Part shown: positions 54,131-64,000 of the stretch, one piece after another
Position numbering within the stretch: position 1 is the first letter of the stretch
Layout of the letters: each line of letters starts with the position of its first letter
NCBI GenBank assembly: GCA_038087015.1
Contig: JASBNA010000011.1
Span: 496,001-560,000, forward strand
DNA: 64,000 bases
From: Cerrena zonata
Lineage: Eukaryota > Basidiomycota > Agaricomycetes > Polyporales > Cerrenaceae
Direction of reading: 5' to 3'
Made by a program: the position numbers and the translations under genes
The notes under the pieces: generated by a model
Seen by the model: only the letters and a program-made list of their open reading frames with translations
What the model was told of the DNA's origin: nothing
The model's database searches: none

Positions 54131-55173
54131 ATGCCGATCAATTTACCATCCAACCAGATCAAGTACGCTTCAGCCGTCGGTTTGTCGTACGTTGTTCCTA
54201 ACTGCTAATAAGCTGGTACATTTCTTTAGACTGACTAACGTCTCTATCGTTCGTCTCAAGAAAGGCGGAAAGCGATTCGAGGTACATTTCAATGTTCATA
54301 CAATGGAAACATTTGTGCTCAAGGTATACTGTCCGTAGATTGCATGCTACAAGAACAAGGTCCAAGAGTGGAGAAATGGAGTAGAGAAGAACTTGGATGA
54401 TGTTCTGCAGATCGCCAATATCTTTGTCAACGTGTCAAAGGGCGAGCTCGCAAAGCATCAAGACCTCCAGAAAGCTTTCGGTAAGGCCGATCAAGACGAC
54501 ATTGTCAAAGAGGTTAGAAATATCTTTGTCTTTCTTACGACGATATATAATAAGTGAGGGAAATATATATAGATCCTGAAGAAGGGCGAAGTCCAAGTTA
54601 ACGAAAGGGAGCGAGATCATGATCTCACTGCTCTACGGAGGGAAATCGCGACTCTTGTAGCCGAGAAATCCGTCGATCCATCGACACAACGACCTTATCC
54701 CGTCAGCATCATCGAAAAGGCTATGAACGAGGCCGGTTTCAGCGTTCAACCAGGAAAGAACGCCAAAAGTCAGGTATGTATTGAGTTCGTTTCATCATAT
54801 CTCAGCTATAAGTCTTACGTCTTGTAGGTATCATCATGCATCAAAGAATTGCAGACAAAGTCTACACTGCCGATCAAGAGAGCAAGTATGCGTGTACGGA
54901 TAACTATGCCTAGTGAAGATGCGACTCGTCTTCGCGAGAAAGTCATCGAAGGCGCAGAGAAGATTGAGAATGACGAAATGGGTCAACAACAGTGGGAAGC
55001 GGTACATATACTTATCTGCCCACCTATTCCAATACCAGCTGATAAATATCATATAGATCATGCTCATCGACCCTGGTCAGTTCCGGGTCATCAACGATTT
55101 GCTGCAGAAAGAATGTAAAGGTCGTGGTCGTATCGAAACGATGACCTTTGCTGCTACTGCAGAGACCAATTGA
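54131..55173 (+). CDS. SDO1: Ribosome maturation protein SBDS/SDO1
   Basis: Releases the anti-association factor eIF6 from 60S subunits together with the GTPase Ria1/EFL1. Six exons: 54131-54162, 54230-54281, 54339-54512, 54573-54773, 54828-55001, 55057-55173; 249 residues, the usual length. The N-terminal FYSH domain reads [29 protein letters not shown] and DLDDVLQ-type helix ([20 protein letters not shown]); the middle has [19 protein letters not shown]; the C-terminal domain [18 protein letters not shown] ... [19 protein letters not shown]. Exon 2-3 joints restore the family sequence exactly. Its 3' part is duplicated, inverted, at 28443-28024. Confidence 0.93.
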
Positions 55174-55996
55174 ATAAGCCTACAGATTCAGGTTATGATA
55201 TATTACCAGGGTGTTTTCGCCTCGATTGTATAGAACGCTAACGGATATTTCGATAGTTGTGCGACCAATAGATGTATCCATATTCCCTACAGCTCCCGTC
55301 CAGCGATAGTCTCATGTTCAAGAAAATCCCACTGTCGGACGTTCAACGTTGACTCCTCGTGAGGCAGGATGTGGGTATGCCTTTCGAAAATAGCAGTGGA
55401 TGATACATATTAGTAAGTCAAATTCCGACTCCAAATGGGGTGAGAAGGCAACCCACGACTCGAAAATATTTCAGTTGCAAAGCCCTAGGGTTAGTATCAT
55501 CCTTCTAGGGTGAGGTGCGGCTGGGATTTGTTCTCTATTTCCTAATTTGCACATGTTTCTCTGGCGAGATGAGACACGAGGTGCGCGGAGCTCATAATCC
55601 AGCGTTTATCGCTTCTTCAAGTTGTCACTTCCGAACAAGTTGAACATTCAAACGCGTCACGTCACACTATCAGCTCTTAGATACTGACACCGGTAAGTAG
55701 TGTGGCCATTATTGGACGAGCGGGTTCAAAACATCGCTGACTACATCCCCGTCCTTTGTCAATCTAGCATCGGGATTAATATCATCAGTACGCCAACACG
55801 GCCCAATCAATTGCAGGCCATAATTTGCCACTCGCTACGCTTCACCTTGGCCTGGCGTTGTAATCTCCCTTTCAACTTTCCATTGTCCTCTGCCGCTTTG
55901 GCAGTTTTTGAGAAGACACATTCCATTTTGGTTCAGTTGGTAAGATATATAAAATGTCTACCTCGATTCTCTCCTCCCTATCTCTAATCACCCACT
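55174..55996. other. FunK1 D upstream region
   Basis: Matches 27204-28023 inverted. Contains a 95-codon frame (55700-55987) kept open in both copies, ending just before the kinase ATG. Confidence 0.5.
55647..55667 (+). promoter_or_regulatory. Conserved TGACGTGAC promoter motif, copy D
   Basis: TCAAACGCGTCACGTCACAC, 330 bases before the FunK1 D start; the reverse complement of the motif upstream of A and B, as expected for the opposite gene direction. Confidence 0.5.
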
Positions 55997-58590
55997 ATGG
56001 AACCAACAGACACCCCCTCCTCCCCAGGAGAAGACGCGTCCGTCTTCTTCCCTTCTTCCCCACCCGCCACTTCTCCGCCCCGTTCCTCTCCCCCACCACT
56101 CCCGGCTTCCAGCCCTGCCCCGGACGACGATCTCGCACCGCGACCCGTTACTCCACCTGACCAGATAGGCCAGGCTCACGTCCAACATAGCGAGCATCTA
56201 GACACTAAGCCTGCCGTTCCCGTTGTAAAGAGCACTCCTGTGTCACTCGGTCTTGGAGCTCATATCAATATCAAACGCAATACCGATAACGTCTATATCC
56301 CCTTGCAGAAGTACGAAATGAGCGAGTATACGCACTGCTTCTCTTTGGATGAATGGGTAGAGGCTGTCTTGGGCCAATCTCCGACCCAAATCTCGGAATG
56401 GGTATCCTTCTTTACCACCGCCGGTCTCTTCATGGATCCTACTCTCCGACAGGCGGTGACCGACTACCTACGCGCCGACAGTCTCAAATCTGAGGCGCTT
56501 ATGTATAAACCCTTCTGTATTGCATCCAACAGGATCCTCAAATTCTATCTGGAGAATGCTAAGAATGCTACACCGTTTCTGGTTGAAGATCTCCTGTTCT
56601 GTCCGAACCACCCGGTCTACATCGGGCAGCGTCTGGATGGCAGCAATCGCAGTCCTGACGTCGTCCTCATCACTCAAACTGTCTTCGAACTCATTCAAAA
56701 TCGCGAGAAGACGGATAAAGATGGCCAGTATCCTACCGCTGGCATTAGATGGACCGATCTCTTTAGCATCATTGAATTCAAGACGTCCCATGATCAGAAA
56801 TACCGAGACGCGGCAGTGAATGAATGGTGCCGTAGACAGAATATAACGCGGGATGAGCTCATGTCAGCAAAGAAACTCGAAGATTTACTACCACCCAAGG
56901 TAAGCCGTTAATATTAGCCAGCTATAGTTGTTTGTTATAATTCTAATCGTGAATCTCAGGCCGAAAGCTCTAACAAGGACCCGGTTTTTCTTCCGCTTCG
57001 TGGGGTTTCACAGGATATTCCTCGTTCTCAACCCACTCGCCTTCAGAAACGCCCAGCAGCTAGTAACTTCGAATTCACGACCACCAAAAAACGACGGACG
57101 CAAGACCCTCCCCCGCCACTCGAAGATAACAAGCTGTTGTTCAAGTCACCTGTAGGTTACGAGAAGAAAATGGCTAGTTACGCGTTGGAGATGCTCTCTA
57201 GTACGAATGGGACGCGTAGCCACTTCTTTCAGTGTTTGATTGAAGGCGACATCGCCCGATTTCATTACAGCGACCCCACTGGAATCGCCTGGTCGACTCA
57301 ATTCTCATGGATCCGAAATCTGGAGAAGTTTGCTGCTATTCTTCTTGCGATCGCTTACTGTGACCATGAACGTCTCGGTATGACTGTACCTGGTCTTACG
57401 CCTCCTGAGCCTGAGTCGGATATCCCCAGGTCGCTCTCTATCCCACCGGTCTCTCTTAAGGGTTACTACCTTGACATGGACTACAACGGCACGACGGTGC
57501 GCGTCACGCTCGGTGAACCGATCTATATTCAATACAGTCTGGTTGGTCGTGATACCTGCGTCTATGAAGCATTGACCTCTGTGTCCATCCCAGGATGCCC
57601 GGAGCTCGTGATCAAGATATCTCTGCAATTCCATACTCGGCAGCCGGAAGTAGAACTCCTGCTGAAGGCGAGAGAAGCTGGTGTTGGAGATCATCTCCCG
57701 GAGCCGCACATGTGGTCCACTCGAGATCAACAGTGGTGCTCTTCCAAGGGTGTCTGGGGAATGCTGTACCCTAATAATGCAACGACGAAGAAATACGAAC
57801 CGCGTACACAGGACATCATTGTACTCACTCGATATCTACCACTCGAGAAGGTTCTTACTCCACAGAACATGTATTCTCTATTCAATCAACTTTTCGAGGG
57901 TACGTATCTCTATTTCCTCTAATTTCTGACATCTGCTGACGTTCACAATACTGTCTAGTGCTTTACTCCCTTCGCTACAAAGCTTACATGCTGCACCGCG
58001 ACATCACTCCCAGTAATCTCATGTGTGCAGTGTTGGTTCAAGCCGACGGCACCCAAGTCTTCATCCTGATTCTCATCGACATCGACCTAGGTGTCTTGCT
58101 CGACAAGTATGGGTATCCAACAGGCGAAAGGTCTAAACACCGTACTGGAACACTTCCCTTCATGGCTGTTGATCTACTCCAAAACCCAGAGTGCACACAC
58201 TATCTTCGACACGATTTTGAGAGCGTATTCTATGTCGCTCTTTGGTTTCTCGTCAAGTCCAGGGATATATTCTTACTATGGGAAGATCCTGATATCGCAC
58301 ATGCTACGTCCGCAAAGAGTGTTGTGTGGGACACGTTTCCCGATTTGATAGACACAACATTATGCCTTCGCGACGATTTCTTAGCTTACGACCCATGGAT
58401 TTTCGCGTTGTGGAAACTGTTCTGGAAAGCTAGATCAGCGCGCACAGAATGGCTGGCTGACAGAAGATCTACAAATACGGCTGACTTCGACTTGAAAACG
58501 CTTGGCGGTCATGTCACGTACGATAAGATCAGAGAAGTGTTGTCCGGTCTTCGACCCAAGCTTGCACAATCTGTACCTAATCTTCTGTAG
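55997..58590 (+). CDS. FunK1-type fungal protein kinase, copy D
   Basis: Exons 55997-56899, 56960-57899, 57959-58590; 824 residues. Almost the same protein as copy B over the first 700 residues: Ser/Pro-rich N-terminus, YIPLQKYEMSEYTHCFSL, KKRRTQDPPPPLEDNK, Gly loop SLVGRDTCVYEA, Lys in LVIKIS, intact MLHRDITPSNLM, LIDIDLGVLLDKYGYPTGE, RTGTLPFMAVDLL and RHDFESVFYVALWFLVKS. The C-terminal 100 residues differ from B (VVWDTFPDLIDTTLCLRDDF here). As the neighbour of intact SBDS it is probably the parent of B. Kinase activity looks possible since HRD and the VIK Lys are present; DFG is DID, the family norm. Confidence 0.9.
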
Positions 58591-59807
58591 ACGTAATTTC
58601 ACCGCAACCTTTTTGTAACTTGTTCTTCATTCTTTTCCTCTTCCGATGTACTACAGTATGCGTCAAAGTTGCAGCAAATAACACGTTCTTGTCCGTCGAG
58701 AGGAGACCAGCGGCATCTTGTCGATCATGATACTTGTGTATATGAAGCCACCACCTCGGAGGGTTTCTTTTCGAACGTAAGACGTACGCCTTTTTTGTTA
58801 TAGTAAGAGTGCTGTCGATACGTTCGATTCCTCTAAGCGGGTTTACTTAAACAATAATCGTTAGATTTTTCAAGAGATGATCGATGCCTTCCAACAGGAC
58901 ATTTACAGCAGAGCACTAAGGACGAAATAATGTACAATACAACGGGTCGAGTTAGCCTTCTAACTACCTACTATGACAGCTATTTATAGTGAGGATGCGA
59001 GTACTTGCACGATGGTCTTGACACAAATCAGCTGCTCAGAAATTGCAGAGCGTTGGGGATGTGCGGTTTTCAGTTCGCGCTGGAATGAAACTACCCAGAG
59101 GACCTAAACGCGTGCTTTTGAATGTTTCCAGGCTCGCAATCAACGACTCCTGTGTGTTTTTCTTGGATTGTGCTCAATATAGAGGGCGGTGTTCTAGACC
59201 AAGGTTTGACTATATCGTGGTATTAGATGTTGTTCCGCGCGACTCGGATGGAGTCATGCACTTTTGAAAATACATGTTGCTTATCCTCAAGAGTTTAGTT
59301 AATCCACAGGACCTAGTTATATTTTACCTTTAGGAGGAGTGCATCCTAGATTTGGAGGATTCGGAGGATGGGTAAACGGAAGACAAAGGTGACGAATTCG
59401 TCGTTAAGAGATTGACGAAATCATTTGTGGCAGGTGAAATTTATGAAAAGTAAGTATTAGACCAGAGCTAGACTGTCAATTGGCCCGCAAGATGAGTATA
59501 GCTGGAGATAAATGCAACCCAGCGAGTCCGACGCGCTGTACAACCGCCAGCGCGATAATTCATTGGCACTCGCTGACGATCAATTACAATGTGGCTGCTT
59601 GTTTTGACATGTTGAATTCAAAAGTGTTTGCCTAAATTGGAATCATCCTTGTAGCTGTTCCGAGTCTATCATTGGTTCGAGTTATATCTTCGGACATTGT
59701 TGCTAATGAGCATCCTTACATCTCTCTCTGTGGCAAGACTCGGAGGGGGCACGAGGTGCGCGGAAGTCAAAATACGGCGTTTGTCGCTTCTCAACAACTG
59801 TTGAATA
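58591..59807. other. FunK1 spacer (D downstream, E upstream)
   Basis: Inverted match of 23420-24600. Contains a minus-sense TATA-like box (CTATTTATAG near 58980) and no accepted gene. Confidence 0.5.
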
Positions 59808-59828
59808 TTCAAACGTGTCACGTCACAC
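59808..59828 (+). promoter_or_regulatory. Conserved TGACGTGAC promoter motif, copy E
   Basis: TCAAACGTGTCACGTCACAC, about 323 bases before the FunK1 E start. Confidence 0.5.
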
Positions 59829-60150
59829 TGCTTGCCACTGACCATACTGACCGGTACTAACTCATCGATATTTCAGACAGAAGGTCGCTGGTTACTAGTG
59901 AGAGTAAGTATTTGACGAGTGAAATTGACTTCACTGACTACATCTCTATCAATTGCAGACCATATTCGCCACTCGCTACGCGTCATTTCGGTCCACCTCA
60001 CCAAATAGACAAGACTCACGTCCAGCATAGGAAGCATCTAGACACCAAGCCTTCTATTGTAAATAACGCTCTTTTTCAATCGGCCTTGGAGTCCATATCG
60101 ACATCCAACACAAGACTGAGAACGTCTACATCCCCTTGCAGAAGTACGAA

Positions 60151-62305
60151 ATGAGCGAGTATACGCACTGCTTCTCTTTGGATGAATGGGTAGAGGCCGT
60201 GTTGGGCCAGTCTCCAGCACAAATCTCGAATTGGGAATCCTTCTTTACCAACGCGGGCCTCTTCATGGATCCTACTCTCCGACAGGCGGTGACCGACTAC
60301 CTACGCGCCGACAGTCTCAAATCTGAGGAGCTTATGTATAAACCCTTCTGTATTGCATCCAACAGGATTCTTGATTTCTATCTGGAGAATGCTAAGGATG
60401 CTAGGCCGTTTCTAGTGAAGGATATCCTTCTCTGTAGAAACCATCCAATCACGATTGGGCTGTATCGTGATGTGTATTGCAGCCCTGATGTCGTCCTCGT
60501 CACACAGACCGTCTTTGACCTCATTCAAAATCGCGAGAAGGAGACGGGTGGGAATGAAAAACATCCTACCTCTGGCATCAAATGGACCGACCTCTTCAGC
60601 ATCTTCGAGTTCAATACGTCTCACGAGAGGAACTATGGAGACTTGATGGTCAATGAATGGTGCCGTAGACAGAATATAACGCGAGACGAGCTCATGTCAC
60701 CAAAGAAACTCAAAGATTTTCTACCGCCCAAGGTAAGCTGTTGATACTGGCCGGCCATAGTTGTTTGCTACGATCCTAATCATGAATTCCCCAGACCGAA
60801 AGCTCTGACAAGGTCTCTGACTATCTTCCGCCTCGTGGAACTTCACAGAAGATTCCTTGTTGTCCTCAGCCTATTCACCCTCCGAAACGCCCAGCAGCTA
60901 GTCATGCCGATCCCATCATCACCAAAAAAAGACGGACGCAAGCCCCTGCCCCACCACTCGAAGATAACAAGCTGTTGTTCAAATCTCCCGTAAATTACGA
61001 GAAGAAAATGGCTAGTTACGCGTTGGAGATGCTCTCTAGTACGAATGGGACGCGTAGCCACTTCTTTCAGTGTTTGATTGAAGGCGACATCGTCAGGTTT
61101 CATTACAGCGACCCCACTGGAATCGCCTGGTCGACTCAATTCTCATGGATCCGAAACCTGGAGAAGTTTGCTGCTATTCTTCTTGCGATCGCTTACTGTG
61201 ATCATGAATGTCTCGGTATGACTGTACCTGGTCTTACGCCTCCTGAACCTGAGATGGGCATCCCCCGGTCGCTCTCCATTTCACCGCTCCCTTTCAAAGG
61301 TTACTACCTTGACGAGCCCGTGACCAAGATATCTGTGCAGCTCCATACTCGGGAGCCCGAAGTGGAACTTCTCCTGAAGGCGAGAAAAGCTGGTCTTAGT
61401 GATCATCTCCCGGAGCCACACATGTGGTCCACTCGGGGTCAACAGTGGTGCTCTTCCAAGGATGTATGGGGAGTGCTGTACCCTAATAATGCAACGACGA
61501 AGAGATACGAACCCCGTACACAGGACATCATTGTACTCATTCGGTACCAACCACTCGAGAAGGTTCTCACCCCGCAGAACATGTATTCTTTATTCAATCA
61601 ACTTTTCGCCGGTACGTATCTCTATTTCCTCTGATTCTTGACATCTGCTGACGTTCACAATACTGTCTAGTACTTTACTCCCTTCGCTACAAAGCTTACA
61701 TGCTGCACCGCGACATCACTCCCAGTAATCTCATGTGTGAGGTGTTGACTGAAGCCGACGACACCGAAGTCTTCAAACTGATTCTCATCGACATCGACCT
61801 AGCTGTTCTTCTCGACAAGTATGGGTATCCAATAGGCGAAAGGTCCAAACACCATACTGGAACGTTTCTCTTTACGGCTATTGATCTGCTCGACAGCCCA
61901 GAGAGTCCACGCTTTCTTCGACACGATTTTGAGAGCGTGATCTATGTCGCCCTTTGGCTTCTCGTCAAGTCCAGAGATGTCTTCTTACGATGGGAAAATC
62001 CTAATACCCCCTATGTAACGTCCGCAAAGACTCTTATGCGGGAAAGGTTTTTCGACTTGATAGACACAACATTCTGTCTTCGTGATGAATTCTCAGCTTA
62101 CCTACCATGGATTTATTCCTTATGGAGGCTGTTCTGGAAAGCCAGTATAGAGCGGGACGATTTCCTGATTCAGACAAAAATCTTTAATGAAGACATTGAC
62201 TTCGACTTGGAAACGCTTGGCGGGCATGTCACGTACGATAAGATCAGAGAATTGTTGTCCGGTCTTCGACCCAAGCTTGCCCAATCTGTACCTAATCTCC
62301 TATAG
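60151..62305 (+). CDS. FunK1-type protein kinase, copy E, Gly-loop deletion
   Basis: Exons 60151-60732, 60795-61611, 61671-62305; 677 residues starting MSEYTHCFSL. As in copy A, N-terminal homology to B/D continues upstream but in another frame after an indel near 60070. Exon 2 has an in-frame loss of 42 residues compared with D: KGYYLD is followed at once by EPVTKISVQLH, removing the segment that holds the Gly-rich loop (GRDTCVYEA) while leaving the Lys. The catalytic loop MLHRDITPSNLM and LIDIDLAVLLDKYGYP are intact, and HTGTFLFTAIDLL replaces HTGTLPFMA. Probably unable to bind ATP normally. The C-terminus matches that of copy B. Confidence 0.82.
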
Positions 62306-62701
62306 ATATAACCTCATCGCACACCTTTCTTATTTTCCTTTTGTGACGTACTATGAGATGGAGTATGCAGCAAATACCGCAATCGAGAGGAGTCCAGCCT
62401 TACCAATAACCATCTAGTCGGTTATGACACTTGTATTTATGAAGTTACTACCTCGAAGGGTTTCTTTTCGAACTTAAGACGACGTCTCTTTTGTTATGTT
62501 AAGAGTGCCGTCGATGTGTTCAATTCATGTAAGCGCGTTTAAACAATAATCGTTGGTTTTCGGGGAGATGGTTTCTAACAAGACTAATTGAGTTATGGGA
62601 AAAGTTTTATAGTAGAGCACCAAGGCCGAGATAGTCTACAATACGACGGGTCGAAATACATCCAAGGGTTGACCATAATACGAACGAACTCGAATTCCAC
62701 C
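62306..62701. other. intergenic, FunK1-type 3' flank
   Basis: Resembles the 3' flanks of copies B and D (AAACAATAATCGTTGG, GAGCACCAAGG blocks), which suggests that a further FunK1 unit once followed. No gene. Confidence 0.5.
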
Positions 62702-63980
62702 TCACGGTTTGACCCTTCGAAGTCCCCACCAGTCAGTATTCTTCGGATTTTTCACAACAGCATCCCATCCGGCATCATGTCCGGTGTTTGCCCTAGCTAG
62801 TTTTGCAGCTTTCTGGACCCACTTTCTCGCATTGTCTTCATCTTCCAAGGCGCAGTAAGCTTTGGCGAGACGTTGATACCACAACACACATCTGGCTCCC
62901 CGGTAGTACTTTTCGCTCTCGAGGAGATCGATCGTTTTGTGACATTTTACCAAGATCATGTCATCGGGTTTCGTCCGGTCGTGAACCCAGTCACGCAGCA
63001 TAGGATCATCGTGATCCTCGCACTTGTCGCCCTCATTGATAAGCCTCAGTGTCATACGTGCCTCATCACTTTTGTGAGACCCAGAAGCACAAGAAGGGCA
63101 TGTGCACTCGAACTTATATCGCTCCAGGAGATGCTTTTGGCGTTCAGCGCGGGGACGGAGAGAGTCAGTGTAGCTGACAAACACCTGTTCACTGTTCTTG
63201 ATGGGTGCAATGGCTCGGAGCGCCACTGTGAATGTCTCGACATCAAATCTCCATTCGGCATTGGGAGAACAACTAAATAAGGGAGACGTTAGATTGTATA
63301 TAAGATAAACGCAGTAGCGTATGCACATACCTATGGTTCACGCGAGAAATATCTTTGCAAACCGCTCCGCATTGTCCGTCAAATCCAGGAAGACGACCGA
63401 TACCTATACTGTTGGTATCAAAAATGCCCTGAATATGGGGTCGGGTATTACCCTTGCAATTATGCAAGGCAAAGAACTCCTCGTACTCTTGCCGCTGCAA
63501 ACGCTCGATTAGGATTTCCTGTAATCTCGCTGGCTGTTGTAAGTATGATTCTGGCGGAACTGCGTAAGTGGTAATGGCCATCAAAACTAAGGGCCTTTCG
63601 ACTAGGATAAGATCCCCAACGTCGATGTCTACAGTGGCAACCATACCTATTCCTTTTCCTCGAATAGGTTTGATCTTGTACCTTTGAGGAGAAGGGTTGG
63701 TGTAAGGATAGGGAAACCCGGGTATGCTAAGAATTGTCTCTTTCATCCCCGCGCGTAAAAGACAATCGGTTAGGGGTTCGCCTTCACGCAATATGCAATG
63801 GGGAAGAGTAGTCCAGAGAGGGGTAGGGATGATATCTTTGGAGATTGCTGGGCGATAGTGCTCTGGAGAGGGAAGAAATCCAGAAGGAACTTTGATCTTG
63901 TCGCGTGAGGTCGTGGTAACACGATGATTACTATCGTGTAGCTGAATCTGATGAATCAGGGAGAGCAAAGCGGAGTTCAT
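62702..63980 (-). CDS. SET-domain protein, SMYD-like lysine methyltransferase family
   Basis: Exons 63980-63331 and 63272-62702 (58-bp intron, GTATGT donor); 406 residues from the ATG at 63980, though the true start may lie beyond the window. SET pieces: KGIGMVATVDIDVGDLILVERPL (about 110-132), the S-adenosylmethionine/active-site motif RVNHSCSPNAEWRFD (formed across the splice, about 213-227), QVFVSYTDSLRPRAERQKHL and the post-SET Cys group CTCPSC. A TPR-like helical C-terminus follows (YRGARCVLWYQRLAKAYCALEDEDNARKWVQKAAKL). No MYND finger is seen. Likely substrate unknown. It converges with the FunK1 E gene. Confidence 0.85.
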
Positions 63981-64000
63981 GACAGGCGACGTAGGAGCAG

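Larger units (their letters stand above)
54759..62305 (+). repeat. Right arm of about 7.5-kb inverted segmental duplication
   Basis: From within SBDS exon 4/intron 4 to the end of FunK1 E. This is the likely source arm, since SBDS is complete here. See the left arm at 20802-28443. Confidence 0.8.

Noticed and set aside
1..64000. CRISPR array, rRNA operon, bacterial-type promoters
   Set aside because: None seen; the window is eukaryotic nuclear DNA. No convincing tRNA was found by eye, though one could be missed without a covariance search.

Overview
The window looks like nuclear DNA of a mushroom-forming basidiomycete (Agaricomycetes). Genes are cut by many 50-65 bp GT-AG introns. Families typical of that group are present: FunK1-type kinases, a mushroom 7-TM membrane family, TRANK1-like proteins, and UstYa/DUF3328 proteins next to small secreted proteins. 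Exon limits below were worked out by hand from splice signals, reading frame and comparison of paralogs inside the window.

Layout. 1-3050: 3' end of a large TRANK1-like IQ-motif protein. 4.6-16.2 kb (cluster half 1, +/-): secreted S33 hydrolase, secreted Gln/Ala/Pro-rich protein, three UstYa-like genes, a small TM protein, a second S33 hydrolase, a 7-TM protein, a small secreted peptide. 16.7-17.8 kb: hydroxymethylbilane synthase with an 11-bp microexon and a frameshift. 19.2-20.3 kb: secreted Pro-rich repeat protein. 20.8-29.9 kb: array of FunK1 kinases A and B, a broken third copy, and a stray SBDS 3' fragment. 30.0-32.5 kb: 13-exon PARP. 32.6-50.3 kb (cluster half 2): three more 7-TM genes, four UstYa-like genes, a frameshifted S33 hydrolase, a 50-residue secreted peptide with an ERR site, a His-rich small TM protein, a single-pass membrane protein, and a mitochondrial-looking S33 hydrolase. 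50.6-50.9 kb: foldback/MITE-like element. 51.8-53.5 kb: BAR-SH3 protein (Hob1/Rvs167). 54.1-55.2 kb: SBDS/SDO1. 56.0-62.3 kb: FunK1 kinases D and E. 62.7-64.0 kb: SET-domain protein.

Two large structures stand out. First, the two cluster halves carry the same gene set: three UstYa subtypes, S33 hydrolases, 7-TM proteins, small TM proteins and small secreted peptides. No PKS, NRPS, terpene synthase, P450 or methyltransferase is visible. UstYa-family proteins are known oxidative cyclases of fungal ribosomal peptides and the hydrolases are peptidase-like, so a secreted-peptide (RiPP-like) system is a reasonable hypothesis; the 50-residue peptide at 39.2-39.4 kb is the best precursor candidate. 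Second, about 7.5 kb (SBDS 3' end, FunK1, spacer, FunK1) exists as an inverted pair at 20.8-28.44 kb and 54.76-62.3 kb, with later gene conversion. Several conserved genes carry single indels; these are either real decay or residual assembly errors.
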